From the NCBI GenBank assembly GCA_013138965.1, contig WTBT01000005.1, positions 17,337 through 81,336 of the forward strand: 64,000 nucleotides of DNA. Direction: 5' to 3'. The translations under genes were made by a program, and so were the position numbers. This document shows positions 18,178 to 27,780 of the stretch, piece after piece (the stretch's first letter is position 1; every line of letters begins with the position of its first letter). The notes under the pieces were generated by a model. That model was not told the DNA's origin and ran no database searches. It worked only from the letters and a program-made list of their open reading frames with translations. Source of the DNA: Candidatus Aegiribacteria sp. (GTDB lineage: Bacteria; Fermentibacterota; Fermentibacteria; Fermentibacterales; JCC-6).

Positions 18178-20160
18178 ATGACTGCTAAGGCCAGGATCCT
18201 GGTAGTGGATGATGATAAGAGGGTAAGAACCTTCTGCAGAGAAGTCCTTGAACTCCAGGATTTCTTAGTCGAGGAAGCCGAGAATGGGGCGAAGGCCCTG
18301 AAAATACTTGAAAAGACCTCCTTCAGCCTGATACTCAGCGATATAATGATGCCTGATATCGGCGGTCTTGACCTGGCATCAAAGGTAAAGGATGAATACC
18401 CTGACACTTTCGTAATCCTGATTACCGGACATGGCTCAATCGACATGGCGAAGGACGCTATCCAGCGGGGCGCTTTTGACTTTATTACAAAGCCCTTCAA
18501 AATGATTGAACTCAACCAGGTAGTTGACAGAGCCCTTGAAGTGCGGGAAAGACAGCTTTCAGTTCTTCATTCATCTGAACTGAAAGACCTTTACGATCTA
18601 ACCGTTAATATCAACATCTCTAAACAGTCCCTTCAGACATATCTGAATAATCTGGTCAGCAGCCTGAAAAAAACTTTCCGGGGAGACTCTGCAAGAATAT
18701 ACCTGGCTGATGAGCCCGGGAAATTTTCTCTTTTCAGAAAGGCAGGTTCCGGGAATGAAGAGCTTCTGGGAGAAGAAATCTGGGAATCTTCAAGTAAAGC
18801 GGCCCTGGTAAGCGAAAGGGGTTATCTAGCTGATGGGGATTCGGAACACCTGCTTCCCGAGAACACCGGAGTATTTTCCGTGATGGCTGTGCCAATTCCC
18901 AGCCCGGATGGCAACCTTGGAGTATGCATGGTCACAAGGTCACGTATTCCAGCATCCTTCACCATAAGAGATCTTAAACTCATGGGACTGTTTTCCGCCC
19001 AGGCGGGCAATCAGCTTACGAATTACAGTATGGCTTCCTATCTCAGAGAACAGGCCGATAATCTCGAAAAGGTTAATATCCTCGCCGCACAATTTACATC
19101 ATCCCTTGACACAAGCCAGGTTCTTTCCTCCATAAGCCGGGGGTTGAAAGCCATGGTTGAATTTGACCTTTTTGGAATTTTCCTCAGCGGTAAGGATATG
19201 ATACCTCTCAGTTATATGCTGGTAAGATCGGATATTCCTGATGATGTTCTTGAGACGAATTTTCGTACTATTCTGGAGAAAACACAGAACAGCAACGATA
19301 TCCGGCTTTTCCTCGATAGTGGAATCAGGGATTCATTCGCCAGCGCAAGGATCGTCGACTGGCAGAATTGCCCTGTAGTAGATATCCTCGACCTTGGTGA
19401 GTTCGGTTCCTTCAGGGGAATGATAGTTCTTGCAAGCTGGCCAAAGGAGAAGACATCCGCCAGAGTTCCGTCATACATACCAATACTCATAAGGCACGCT
19501 GCCGCGGCTGTGAGCAATGCCTACCTGTTTGAAACAAGCGAGAGAAACTATATCCAGGCCATCTCAGCTCTGGCCAGCGCAGTTGACGCGAAAGACCCAT
19601 ATACTCACAATCACTCCAGGAACGTAGCCGCATACGTCTCACGTATCGCCGCGCAGTTGAAGCTTCCTTCCAGAGAAATAGCCCTGTTGAATAATGCCGC
19701 TATGCTTCATGATATAGGCAAAATAGGCATACCGGAAGTAATACTGAACAAGGAAAGCTCCCTGACGCAGGAGGAATACCGTATCATCAAGACTCATCCG
19801 GAGGTAGGTTATAATATCCTCCGGCCCGTTACAGCATTCGGAAGTTTTATAGACACAGTCAGGTACCATCATGAGAGATTCGATGGAAAGGGTTACCCAT
19901 TCGGGCTTTCCGGTGAAGATATTCCTTTTCATGCCAGGATGCTCGCTGTCGCTGACTGTTTCGACGCCATGACTTCAGACAGGATTTACAGGGATTCCCC
20001 GGGCGTTGATTTCGCGATAGAGGAAATACGGAAAAACCGTGGAACTCAGTTTGATCCAAAGATTGGCGATGCTCTTCTTTCCGTTCTGGAGAAAATTACA
20101 CCTGAAGATATTATTGCCGCATACATCTCCATGGGATCGAACCAGGTTACGTTTTCTTAG
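18178..20160 (+). CDS. Response regulator with GAF-like region and HD-GYP phosphodiesterase domain
   Basis: This 660-residue protein has a receiver (VVDDDKRV, LILSDIMMPDIGG, ITKPF) at residues 1-120, then a long middle part (about 150-450) with features of one or two GAF domains. The HD-GYP domain spans about 455-640, with HNHSRNVA, MLHDIGKIGIP (about 510), HPEVGYNIL, HHERFDGKGYPFGL (about 570) and ADCFDAMTSDRIYR. HD-GYP proteins hydrolyse cyclic di-GMP, and the residues needed look intact. Coupling to the NtrC-type gene suggests one signalling route controlling transcription and c-di-GMP. Confidence 0.93.
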   Translation: MTAKARILVVDDDKRVRTFCREVLELQDFLVEEAENGAKALKILEKTSFSLILSDIMMPDIGGLDLASKVKDEYPDTFVILITGHGSIDMAKDAIQRGAFDFITKPFKMIELNQVVDRALEVRERQLSVLHSSELKDLYDLTVNINISKQSLQTYLNNLVSSLKKTFRGDSARIYLADEPGKFSLFRKAGSGNEELLGEEIWESSSKAALVSERGYLADGDSEHLLPENTGVFSVMAVPIPSPDGNLGVCMVTRSRIPASFTIRDLKLMGLFSAQAGNQLTNYSMASYLREQADNLEKVNILAAQFTSSLDTSQVLSSISRGLKAMVEFDLFGIFLSGKDMIPLSYMLVRSDIPDDVLETNFRTILEKTQNSNDIRLFLDSGIRDSFASARIVDWQNCPVVDILDLGEFGSFRGMIVLASWPKEKTSARVPSYIPILIRHAAAAVSNAYLFETSERNYIQAISALASAVDAKDPYTHNHSRNVAAYVSRIAAQLKLPSREIALLNNAAMLHDIGKIGIPEVILNKESSLTQEEYRIIKTHPEVGYNILRPVTAFGSFIDTVRYHHERFDGKGYPFGLSGEDIPFHARMLAVADCFDAMTSDRIYRDSPGVDFAIEEIRKNRGTQFDPKIGDALLSVLEKITPEDIIAAYISMGSNQVTFS

Positions 20161-20255
20161 GAGCTTGTAGGGCAAGATCCTAGAGGAATTAATACTCGAG
20201 CATAGAACCGGGTTGTATATTCCCAGTTGAATAAAAACATGAGAAAGGAATACAG

Positions 20256-21545
20256 ATGCCGGATATAATTGATATTCACTCACGTCAGATCCTCGATTCC
20301 CGGGGAAACCCCACGGTTGAGGTCGAGGTTTTTCTTCTCAACGGAGGCTGGGGAAGAGCGGCTGTTCCAAGTGGAGCGTCAACGGGAGGACACGAAGCTG
20401 TAGAACTGAGAGACGGTGGTGAGCCCTTCGGTGGAAAAGGTGTGTTGAAGGCTCTTGACAACATTGAAAGGATTATTGCGCCGGAAATCTGTGGTCTTTC
20501 AGCAATGAACCAGGCGGAAATTGATGAAATAATGATCCAGCTGGATGGAACCCCAAACAAGAGCAGGCTGGGAGCGAACGCCATGCTGGCTGTTTCAATG
20601 GCGGTATCCAGGGCAGCAGCAAACCACCTCGGACTTCCGCTGTACAGGTATCTCGGCGGTCCTGGAGCCAGGCACCTTCCGGTGCCTTTCATGAATATTC
20701 TCAACGGAGGCAGGCATGCTTCTAATCCTATAGACCTGCAGGAATTCATGATAGTTCCCGCAGGATTTCAAAGTTTCAGCAGGGCTCTGCGGGCTGGAAC
20801 CGAGATATTCCATGCCCTTGCGCGCAGAGCATCGTCTATGGGACTTTCAACTTCCGTAGGTGATGAGGGGGGGCTGGCTCCTGATCTGCCTTCAAATAAC
20901 GCGGCTCTTGAGCTGATCGTTGAAAGCATCACGGATGCGGGATACGCGGCCGGCGAAAACGTTTTTATCGCTCTTGATCCGGCTGCAAGCGAATTCTATA
21001 GAAACGGTCTTTATTTCATGCATGGATGTGACCCGAAGGGCCTCACATCAGTCAAGATGGTGGATTACTGGAACGAACTCATTGAAGAATTCCCCATTGT
21101 AAGTATCGAAGACGGTCTGGCCGAGGACGACTGGGAAGGCTGGGCGAGGATGAACCGTCTTCTCGGGAAGAGGATACTGATTATCGGAGACGATCTTCTT
21201 GTAACCAGCGAGGAAAGGCTGTCAAGGGCTATCAGGTCCGCAGCGGCCAACTCGATTCTGATAAAGCTGAACCAGATTGGAACAGTAACCGAAACCATAA
21301 ACACTGTTAACCTGGCCCATAAGAATGGCTGGAAGGCGGTTGTGAGCCACAGGAGCGGCGAAACAGAGGACACATATATCAGTGATTTTGCAGTGGCCTT
21401 GAACACTGACCTTCTGAAAACAGGGTCTGCCTGCAGAACCGACAGAGTCGCCAAGTACAATCAGCTGCTGAGAATAGAGGAAGAACTTGGGGCTCAGGCG
21501 GTTTTCAGAGGAGCGGAAATATTCGAATTAACCAGCGGGGTCTGA
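20256..21545 (+). CDS. eno: Enolase
   Basis: The 429-residue enolase converts 2-phosphoglycerate to phosphoenolpyruvate in glycolysis. It begins with the family signature IHSRQILDSRGNPTVEVEV, has the Ser loop PSGASTGGHEA, Mg-binding SIEDGLAEDDWEGW (about 283) and the terminal signature VSHRSGETEDTYISD (about 364). GAAAGGA lies seven bases before the ATG. The 95-bp gap upstream separates it from the HD-GYP gene and probably holds its promoter. The next gene starts one base after its stop. Confidence 0.98.
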   Translation: MPDIIDIHSRQILDSRGNPTVEVEVFLLNGGWGRAAVPSGASTGGHEAVELRDGGEPFGGKGVLKALDNIERIIAPEICGLSAMNQAEIDEIMIQLDGTPNKSRLGANAMLAVSMAVSRAAANHLGLPLYRYLGGPGARHLPVPFMNILNGGRHASNPIDLQEFMIVPAGFQSFSRALRAGTEIFHALARRASSMGLSTSVGDEGGLAPDLPSNNAALELIVESITDAGYAAGENVFIALDPAASEFYRNGLYFMHGCDPKGLTSVKMVDYWNELIEEFPIVSIEDGLAEDDWEGWARMNRLLGKRILIIGDDLLVTSEERLSRAIRSAAANSILIKLNQIGTVTETINTVNLAHKNGWKAVVSHRSGETEDTYISDFAVALNTDLLKTGSACRTDRVAKYNQLLRIEEELGAQAVFRGAEIFELTSGV

Positions 21546-21546
21546 T

Positions 21547-21864
21547 TTGAGGCGGCCGGGCAGCGGCAACCGGAGATTATTCTACGTAATACTGGTTTCT
21601 GTCTTTGTTATCATTGCCGCGATTCTTGTCTTCAACAGGCATGGATTCATTGCCCTTGCCGGGCTTAAGGGAGATGTTGACAGGATATCTCTGTCCATCG
21701 ACAGCCTTCGGGCGGATATAGATTCTCTTGAATTGGAGATCGAACTGCTGCAAAGCGATTCTCTCTATCTGGAAAGAATGGTAAGGGAAATTCTGGGCTG
21801 GGGCCGGGAAGGTGAACACATTGTGAAATTCATAGAACTCGATTCATTGGATGTGTCTTTTTGA
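21547..21864 (+). CDS. FtsB/DivIC-like septum formation initiator
   Basis: The 105-residue single-pass protein has a short basic cytoplasmic end, one membrane helix (about residues 11-31) and a heptad-patterned coiled coil (DRISLSIDSLRADIDSLELE). It ends with the ERMVREILGWGREGEHIV segment, similar to the REelG(mV)xpGE motif of FtsB/DivIC. Position right after eno is the classic location of ftsB. The start is TTG at 21547. It would act in the divisome with FtsL-type partners. Confidence 0.85.
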   Translation: MRRPGSGNRRLFYVILVSVFVIIAAILVFNRHGFIALAGLKGDVDRISLSIDSLRADIDSLELEIELLQSDSLYLERMVREILGWGREGEHIVKFIELDSLDVSF

Positions 21865-22772
21865 GTTCCGGGGAATTTACTTGCAGAATCTCTTCCGTTG
21901 GGAGGAGAGGAGTCACCATTATCGATGATAGCGGCCACGAGACGGGAGCAATAGTAGCCGGGCGGGTCTACCATGAAATAAAGCCGGTGACAGGTGATTA
22001 TGCTGTCGCGGTCAAAACCGGTGACACACCACTTGTTAAGAGAATACTCCCGAGGTCGGGTGTCCTTCAGCGCACAGCGTCGAGCGGCACATCAACCCAG
22101 ATAATCGCCGCCAACGTGGATATGGTCCTTATACTTACCTCGATCAAACATCCTGAATTCAGTGACGGTTTTGTATGCAGGGCTCTCGCAGCGGCCGCCT
22201 GGAAGGATTTGAAAGCGACTATCGTGCTGAACAAGATGGACCTCTGCCACGCTCAGGATGAAGAACTGAAAAGCAGGATTCTTGCCACGTACGACCGGGA
22301 GAGAACAGGTTACCCTCTCTTTCCTGTCAGCTGCATAACGGGTCGCGGCACGGATGAACTGCTCAAACACATAAGGGGAATGACCGTTGTCATGACGGGC
22401 CCGTCCGGAGCGGGGAAAACCTCACTTGTAAAGTATTACAACCCATCCCTTGAAGTAAGGATTGGCTCCCTCAATCCCAAGACCAGGAAAGGGAAGCATA
22501 CTACGGTTAGCGCCAGGCTGATCCCGCTGGAAAGGAACACTGCCGTTATCGACACTCCGGGTTTGAGAATGTTCTCCATTGATCATATTCCCGGGAATGA
22601 TCTGCAGTTCTGTTTCCCCGAATTCAGGAATTATCTTGATGATTGCAGATTTCGAAACTGTCTGCACCTTTCCGAACCCGGATGCGCGATAAAATCAGCT
22701 GTTGAAAAAGGATCTATATCGAAAATACGTTACGGGAAATACGTCGATTTCATGAACGAAAAGAATTCTTAG
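21861..22772 (+). CDS. rsgA: RsgA, ribosome small-subunit-dependent GTPase
   Basis: The 303-residue circularly permuted GTPase has an OB-fold N-terminus, then G4 NKMDL (about 121), G1 GPSGAGKTSL (about 180) and G3 DTPGLRMF (about 231). The Zn-binding tail has Cys/His residues in DDCRFRNCLHLSEPGCAIK. RsgA assists late 30S maturation by releasing RbfA. The start is TTG at 21861, overlapping the stop of the ftsB-like gene by four bases. It converges with the wzz-like gene, 8 bp apart, with no obvious terminator. Confidence 0.96.
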   Translation: MSSGEFTCRISSVGRRGVTIIDDSGHETGAIVAGRVYHEIKPVTGDYAVAVKTGDTPLVKRILPRSGVLQRTASSGTSTQIIAANVDMVLILTSIKHPEFSDGFVCRALAAAAWKDLKATIVLNKMDLCHAQDEELKSRILATYDRERTGYPLFPVSCITGRGTDELLKHIRGMTVVMTGPSGAGKTSLVKYYNPSLEVRIGSLNPKTRKGKHTTVSARLIPLERNTAVIDTPGLRMFSIDHIPGNDLQFCFPEFRNYLDDCRFRNCLHLSEPGCAIKSAVEKGSISKIRYGKYVDFMNEKNS

Positions 22773-22780
22773 GTTAAGGG

Positions 22781-24025
22781 TTATCTCCTTCTGAAAGAGA
22801 AATCCCTCCTGATCTCTTCAAACAGTTTCCGCCACGGTTCCCACAGCTCAGGTCTTTTCTTCTTTATATCCCGGATATTCTCCCTGGCTATCAGGAACCC
22901 GAACAGTGAAATAAACGCCAGAAGGAACACTTCCAGCAGAATAAGAATCCTTTTGGGTTTGCTCTTCCAGCCGGGATGTCTCGGGGGATCGATAACTCTT
23001 ATATGAGCCTGTTCCCTGCTTTCTGAAGATATTACCTCCTGCAGGCTCAGCCCTATAGTATTTGTAAGCATCAGAGCTATTTCGTAATCTGCCCTGAGAA
23101 TGGCGTATTCGAAGCTGATGTCAGTGAATTCATCCAGGTTTACAGATGGCATAACATCCTCATAACCCGGGGCTGGTACGCCTGATTCAAGCATTTTTAA
23201 CACATCCAGCAGTTCCTCTGCTTTCCTTTCCTTGAACAGAATAGTAGCGCTTGCAGCACCGGATAGGCCCTGCCGGAGGGCGGATACTTCCGTGATGAGC
23301 GTAGAATACTCAGTTTTAAGTGAAACAAGACGGTTGATATATGCTGTCATTTCCTGTTCGGGAGCGACCATGTCATGTTCATCTTCAAACCTCTTAATAT
23401 CAAGGCTTGTAGTTACAAGGGTATTTTCAGCCGTTTCTAACCGAAGCTCCAGGTAATCTCTTGTATGGCGCAGCCTGCTTGAGATAATTTCTATGTTTAT
23501 GCTGTCAAGGGCAGAAACAATGGATTCGGAAATTTCAACAGCGTACCATGGATTCCCGGAGGTGTACTCTATTCTCAGAAATCCAGACGGAGTTACATTC
23601 GCCGAGAAGTTCTCCCTGAACTTCATCCTTGCCCAGTAAAGCCCCAGCTGCTCATTCTTATCGTAAATACTCCTGAGGTCTGTTGAATCGATGAAAGATG
23701 TTGACAATATTACATGTTCAGCGAGGGATCGGCTTTTCAGTATTTCATCGTAGACATCCGACATGGTGGTCATCAGGGGTAGAGAGAAACCCATTCCTCC
23801 ACTGAAGTAACCGGCAAAATCTGAACCCCCCAGGCCGGCAATGGAAAGGCTGGGAGTTGACTGTTCCTCCGGTGGCATAATTACCGTAGTTACAGTGTAT
23901 TTCTTTTCCAGCATGAAAGTAATGACAACAGTGGGGATCATGATGATAAGAAGTGCCTTTACGAGAAACCATCTATTCTTAAGCAGAAGGTATAGATACC
24001 ACAGGGGCCGTCTTCCCTCATTCAT
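22781..24025 (-). CDS. Wzz-type polysaccharide chain-length / co-polymerase protein
   Basis: The 414-residue inner-membrane protein has two membrane helices, near residues 19-37 and 362-382, with a long periplasmic helical region between. The Pro-rich segment before TM2 (PPRHPGWKSKPKRILI) is the standard PCP signature. No C-terminal tyrosine kinase domain is present. It would set chain length or link export to the Wza-like channel encoded immediately upstream (one base apart). Confidence 0.9.
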   Translation of the reverse strand: MNEGRRPLWYLYLLLKNRWFLVKALLIIMIPTVVITFMLEKKYTVTTVIMPPEEQSTPSLSIAGLGGSDFAGYFSGGMGFSLPLMTTMSDVYDEILKSRSLAEHVILSTSFIDSTDLRSIYDKNEQLGLYWARMKFRENFSANVTPSGFLRIEYTSGNPWYAVEISESIVSALDSINIEIISSRLRHTRDYLELRLETAENTLVTTSLDIKRFEDEHDMVAPEQEMTAYINRLVSLKTEYSTLITEVSALRQGLSGAASATILFKERKAEELLDVLKMLESGVPAPGYEDVMPSVNLDEFTDISFEYAILRADYEIALMLTNTIGLSLQEVISSESREQAHIRVIDPPRHPGWKSKPKRILILLEVFLLAFISLFGFLIARENIRDIKKKRPELWEPWRKLFEEIRRDFSFRRR

Positions 24026-24026
24026 A

Positions 24027-25220
24027 TCAATTCAGACTTTTCCACGCGATGACTATCGACGCAATGCTCGTAAATATCAGCAGAGGATCCTGCCAGCCCA
24101 CTAAAAGCTTTCGGTGGACAACGATGGCTGATCCTGGAGGAATCACTTGAACATCAGCAGCGCTTGTCTCATTCCCGTCCGGCAGTACTACTTCAGTCCC
24201 GGATTCGCATGCCTCGCGCAGAAGACCTCCCGCCTGTGCTATGTAGTAGAAAGCCCCCATTCCTGCCGTATGAGGATACACACCGGGGGAGTATACGTAT
24301 CCTGTTACCATCACTACGGGGGGTATTCCCGGGCAAACCACTCTGTCTCCGGGAAGAAGCTCAGGGTCGATCGAAGGATCATCCAGCGGAGCTCTGATAA
24401 TCTCCTCCCGGCCGCCGGGGAGAGTTCTTATCACGTGACAGCTGTCCCTGGAAGCCCATGTGCTGGTTCCGCCAATCCTTCGAATGAGAACGCTTACAGT
24501 TTCTTCGGGGATGTATTCCACCATTCCTCTGCTGCTTCCGGTCCAGACATTGCTCTCCGGGCTGCCTCTGAAGCTGGTTGCAAGGGAACTCGACATGTTC
24601 ACAGCACCCTCTACGCGGACGAATTCCACCGCTGCGGGTACATGCACTCTGTCCCCCAGGGAGAGTACCGGATTTGACGGCATGCAGCCGTTCAGAAAAA
24701 ATTCAGTAATGTCGACCTCTGTGGTGTCGCCATTCGAATGTATTATCTGAATCAAAGTCCAGCTTCCGGAAGAGGCAATACCACCGGCCATGTCCAGCAG
24801 ATCGGTCAGTCTGCTGGCCCCGCTGACATCATAAATCCCCTGTCTGGCCACCTGACCGGTAAGGGGAACCCTGAACTTTCTTATAGCGGCAAGTCCTGCC
24901 ATTCCACGCAAGCCGGGATATCTCGCGGTGAAGCCGGCTTCAATAAGATCGGTTACCTCGAAAAGCCGGAGCCCGGCAACCGGCCAGGCGCCCGCTGAAG
25001 GTATGACGGCATAGCCGTCGGGCGTGATCGTTATGTGAAGAATGGGCTCTGCCCCGCTTCCGGACAGTCCCGCCGGAACACCTCCCTGTACAGAGAACCA
25101 GAGAATATCACCCGGTCCTACTACGTACTCCGCAGGATCAATTTCCTCGATCATGGGCTGCGTAGGGACAAGCACGGTCGGTTCTGCACCGGCAATCAGA
25201 AGTAGAAGCAGAAAGATCAT
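24027..25220 (-). CDS. Wza-like polysaccharide export protein with SLBB domains
   Basis: The 397-residue protein has an N-terminal signal sequence (no lipobox Cys seen), a poly-export domain beginning YVVGPGDILWFSVQGG, and later SLBB-type beta-grasp segments (VPLTGQVARQGIYDVSGA; VMVTGYVYSPGVYPHTAGMG). A hydrophobic helix near the C-terminus (LLIFTSIASIVIAWKSL) recalls the membrane-spanning helix of Wza. It is presumably the outer-membrane exporter for the polymer made by the 43-63 kb locus. It lies 11 bp downstream of argF with GGAG before its ATG. Confidence 0.88.
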   Translation of the reverse strand: MIFLLLLLIAGAEPTVLVPTQPMIEEIDPAEYVVGPGDILWFSVQGGVPAGLSGSGAEPILHITITPDGYAVIPSAGAWPVAGLRLFEVTDLIEAGFTARYPGLRGMAGLAAIRKFRVPLTGQVARQGIYDVSGASRLTDLLDMAGGIASSGSWTLIQIIHSNGDTTEVDITEFFLNGCMPSNPVLSLGDRVHVPAAVEFVRVEGAVNMSSSLATSFRGSPESNVWTGSSRGMVEYIPEETVSVLIRRIGGTSTWASRDSCHVIRTLPGGREEIIRAPLDDPSIDPELLPGDRVVCPGIPPVVMVTGYVYSPGVYPHTAGMGAFYYIAQAGGLLREACESGTEVVLPDGNETSAADVQVIPPGSAIVVHRKLLVGWQDPLLIFTSIASIVIAWKSLN

Positions 25221-25231
25221 TTTTACTCCAT

Positions 25232-26173
25232 TTAAAGAATGCTGGCAACCATGAGGGCTTTTATGGTGTGCTTTCTGTTCTCAGCCTCATCCCAGACAAC
25301 CGAAGAACTGCCCTCTATGACATCCTCAGTAACTTCATTGCCCTTCACCGCAGGCAGACAGTGCATGAAGATAGCTCCGGGATTGTCAGTCATTTCCATT
25401 AACTCTCTGTTCACTCTATACGGCTTAAGAAGAGTTACTCTTTCTTTCGCCTTTTCCTCTTCACCCATGGACACCCATACATCGGTATATATCACATCAG
25501 CTCCGGGTATCGCTTCCTCAAGTGAAGACGTTATTGTAAGAGTCGAACCGGAATCATAAGCAATCTGCGATGCAGTATCAACAAGCTCTGATTCAGGATA
25601 AAGAGTTTCCGGCGCAAGAATTGTACAGTTCACTCCCATTGTGGCACATCCAACCATCAGGCTGTTTGCCATATTGTTCCTGCCGTCACCGGCATAAACG
25701 AAATTCAAACCTGCCAGATGTCCGAAGTTTTCTTCCATGGTCATCAGATCAGCAAGAACCTGAGTCGGATGGAACATGTCAGTCAATCCGTTGTAAACAG
25801 GCACACCGGAGAATTCAGCAAGTGTTTCCACGGTCTTGTGGTCGAAACCTCTGAACATGATCGCATCGAACATTCTGCCGAGAACCCTGGCCGTATCTTC
25901 GATACTTTCCTTTACTCCAAGCTGTATATCGGAGCTGGAGAGGAATACCGGATGACCGCCCTCTTCCCCGAATGCCGTTTCAAAGGCGCACCGCGTTCTT
26001 GTTGATCTCTTCTCGAAGAGCATGGCAAGGGTTTTTCCTCTGAACCTCTGATTGATCTGAAAAGCGGTCCGCTCAGCCTTGAGCAGGTGAGAAACGTCAA
26101 GAAGATACCGTATATCATCCCCTGAAAGGTCCAAAAGCGCAAGCAGACTCCGCCCCCTGAAATTCACGGCCAT
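25232..26173 (-). CDS. argF: Ornithine carbamoyltransferase
   Basis: The 313-residue enzyme makes citrulline from ornithine and carbamoyl phosphate in arginine synthesis. The carbamoyl-phosphate loop is FEKRSTRTRCAFE (about 53); further motifs are FHPTQVLADLMT (about 133), DVWVSMGEE and FMHCLPAVKG (about 267), the Cys-Leu-Pro ornithine signature that separates it from aspartate transcarbamoylase. AGAGGTG precedes the ATG. It heads an operon with two polysaccharide-export genes, an odd partnership; no other arg gene is in the window. Confidence 0.96.
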   Translation of the reverse strand: MAVNFRGRSLLALLDLSGDDIRYLLDVSHLLKAERTAFQINQRFRGKTLAMLFEKRSTRTRCAFETAFGEEGGHPVFLSSSDIQLGVKESIEDTARVLGRMFDAIMFRGFDHKTVETLAEFSGVPVYNGLTDMFHPTQVLADLMTMEENFGHLAGLNFVYAGDGRNNMANSLMVGCATMGVNCTILAPETLYPESELVDTASQIAYDSGSTLTITSSLEEAIPGADVIYTDVWVSMGEEEKAKERVTLLKPYRVNRELMEMTDNPGAIFMHCLPAVKGNEVTEDVIEGSSSVVWDEAENRKHTIKALMVASIL

Positions 26174-26250
26174 GAATCACCTCTTTCATAATTACTGTTA
26201 AACACTATTGAGAATTAGGAATTAGATTGTATCAGGGGAATATACTGATG

Positions 26251-26284
26251 GAAAAACAAAAGAGGCACGCGTTATGCGTGCCTC
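26251..26284 (-). terminator. Rho-independent terminator of the 26317-26919 gene
   Basis: On the minus strand a perfect 9-bp stem (GAGGCACGC at 26262-26270 with GCGTGCCTC at 26276-26284) and a 5-base loop is followed by a T-rich run (26252-26261). A partial third copy of the arm (GCGTGCCTCC) lies just upstream at 26290-26299, which may form an alternative pairing. Confidence 0.85.
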
Positions 26285-26316
26285 CGTATGCGTGCCTCCG
26301 ATAGAGTACATCTTTA

Positions 26317-26919
26317 CTAGAATATGTAGTAAGCGCCCGCCAGAATATTCGCGGGTGAATATGTCTGCCAACCAGACCATTTATAGTCAATGGTGCCTGT
26401 TGTGGTCGTAACTTCTGTGGTGGCGTTTGCGTAGCGGATTCCGAACTCGGTAAAGAGCGCGAAGCGTTCGGCACCGGGAATGGCGAAGTCGATCCTCATG
26501 AGAGGATCAAGACACCAGGCAGTTGTTTCCGGCTGATTACTATTACCATTAACTTCGTATGTGGTTTTTCCGTAGAGGAACTGAGCGCCGATGCTGAAGC
26601 TGGTGTTGGCCGGGGATGCGATAACGTAGTATCCGCCGGCACCGAAGACCATTACGCTTCCATCGATTTCTGTTGGTGGTGTACTGGGGTCAATCTCGTA
26701 AGATTCCTTGGCATAACCAATGTATCCCTCAATGCGGAACTGGGGGGATGCCATAGCGCCAATTCGGAGCATGTACACATCGTAAAGATCAACGGAAGCA
26801 CCACTTGTTCCTATGTTTACATATGTAGGAACCTCCGTGTGCTTGAAACCGAGGGAAAATCCGGCAAAGGCCGTACCGGCAAAAGCTAGAAGGCATATAA
26901 GTAGAAAGACCCTTTTCAT
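26317..26919 (-). CDS. Small outer-membrane beta-barrel protein, unknown function
   Basis: The 200-residue protein has a clear signal peptide (MKRVFLLICLLAFAGTAFA) and alternating hydrophobic strands rich in Gly, Tyr and Thr. It ends in AYYIF, with an aromatic last residue as in outer-membrane barrels. It resembles OmpA/OmpW-size porin-like proteins, but I recognise no family. It has its own ribosome-binding site (GAGGAGAG) and terminator, so it is probably a single-gene unit. Confidence 0.75.
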   Translation of the reverse strand: MKRVFLLICLLAFAGTAFAGFSLGFKHTEVPTYVNIGTSGASVDLYDVYMLRIGAMASPQFRIEGYIGYAKESYEIDPSTPPTEIDGSVMVFGAGGYYVIASPANTSFSIGAQFLYGKTTYEVNGNSNQPETTAWCLDPLMRIDFAIPGAERFALFTEFGIRYANATTEVTTTTGTIDYKWSGWQTYSPANILAGAYYIF

Positions 26920-27017
26920 TACTCTCCTCCTCGTTTCAAGGATGGCCTATTCCACCCTTGCAACAATAACTTAGCCATAGTTTAATACATTACAGGCTCA
27001 CTGGCAAGGTCTGCCGA

Positions 27018-27764
27018 TCAAAGCTGCTGAGCGGCCTCCCAGAGGAGCATCATGGCAAGATCGCCCTTTTCATTACAGCAAAGATCATCACTAAGAAGAA
27101 TAAATCCCAGTTCCCTTCCTTCGGGGGATATGGCTATTAAGGCAAACGTTTTATGGTTCTCTCCGGAGTCCGCCCAGCCGTACAGATCCCAGCCTGCGCC
27201 AACTCCCGACGCCTGTCCTTCACCCATGTCGGGGTTGTCAAGTATTTCTCTGACTGACGGCATATCCATACCTGAATGAATAATCCGAAGCGCCCGGGCG
27301 ACATCCTCAGTGGAGCTTGACGATATGGTTTCAGGTGAATCATGGCTTCCTGTTCCGACCAGATGCGTATCATTCATACCGGCATCAGCAATCCATGATG
27401 ATACGGTTTCAATCTCCTGCGGGGATCCCCCTACAATGGTGTCTACCAGCATCATATCTATGGCATGCGCGAGAATAAATACTTCCGGAATATCAAATGT
27501 AAATACTCCTTCTCCGGATAGCACTACAGGGTTCCCGGAAGGAAGATCAATAACCAGTGCGCTGAATCTGATTCCAGGCAACTCTTCCAGAGCCGGAATG
27601 GAACTGATCAACTGCTGTGTTTCATCACCGGAATCATCCATGGGCTGAAATCCCAGGTTCTGGAGAAAAGATGGTATCGATGCCGTAACTGGCGTACCGA
27701 ACAAAGCAAACATCACCAAATAAACAATAATGGATGTCCTGTATTTTAAAAGTTTCAACTTCAT
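27018..27764 (-). CDS. Exported protein resembling a degraded class A beta-lactamase fold (paralogue 2)
   Basis: The 248-residue protein has a signal-like helix (about residues 11-28). The segment FSALVIDLPSGNPVVLSGEGVFTFDIPEVFILAHAIDMM resembles the start of class A serine beta-lactamases in pattern, but the catalytic SxxK is replaced by IPEV. The C-terminal part (DLYGWADSGENHKTFALIAISPEGRELGFILL, discussed in pieces: DLYGWADSGE then FALIAISPEG) matches the last strands of that fold. The same pattern occurs in the upstream gene, so they are paralogues. It starts 16 bp after the upstream stop with GGAGG. Function is unknown; it may be a binding or scaffold pseudo-enzyme. The fold call is inference from pattern only. 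Confidence 0.6.
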   Translation of the reverse strand: MKLKLLKYRTSIIVYLVMFALFGTPVTASIPSFLQNLGFQPMDDSGDETQQLISSIPALEELPGIRFSALVIDLPSGNPVVLSGEGVFTFDIPEVFILAHAIDMMLVDTIVGGSPQEIETVSSWIADAGMNDTHLVGTGSHDSPETISSSSTEDVARALRIIHSGMDMPSVREILDNPDMGEGQASGVGAGWDLYGWADSGENHKTFALIAISPEGRELGFILLSDDLCCNEKGDLAMMLLWEAAQQL

Positions 27765-27780
27765 TCATCCGACCTCCGGG

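Noticed and set aside
26920..27017. Possible sigma-54 promoter upstream of the small barrel gene
   Set aside because: A TGGC and a TTGC are present on the minus strand, but ten bases separate them instead of seven; it does not fit the -24/-12 consensus.
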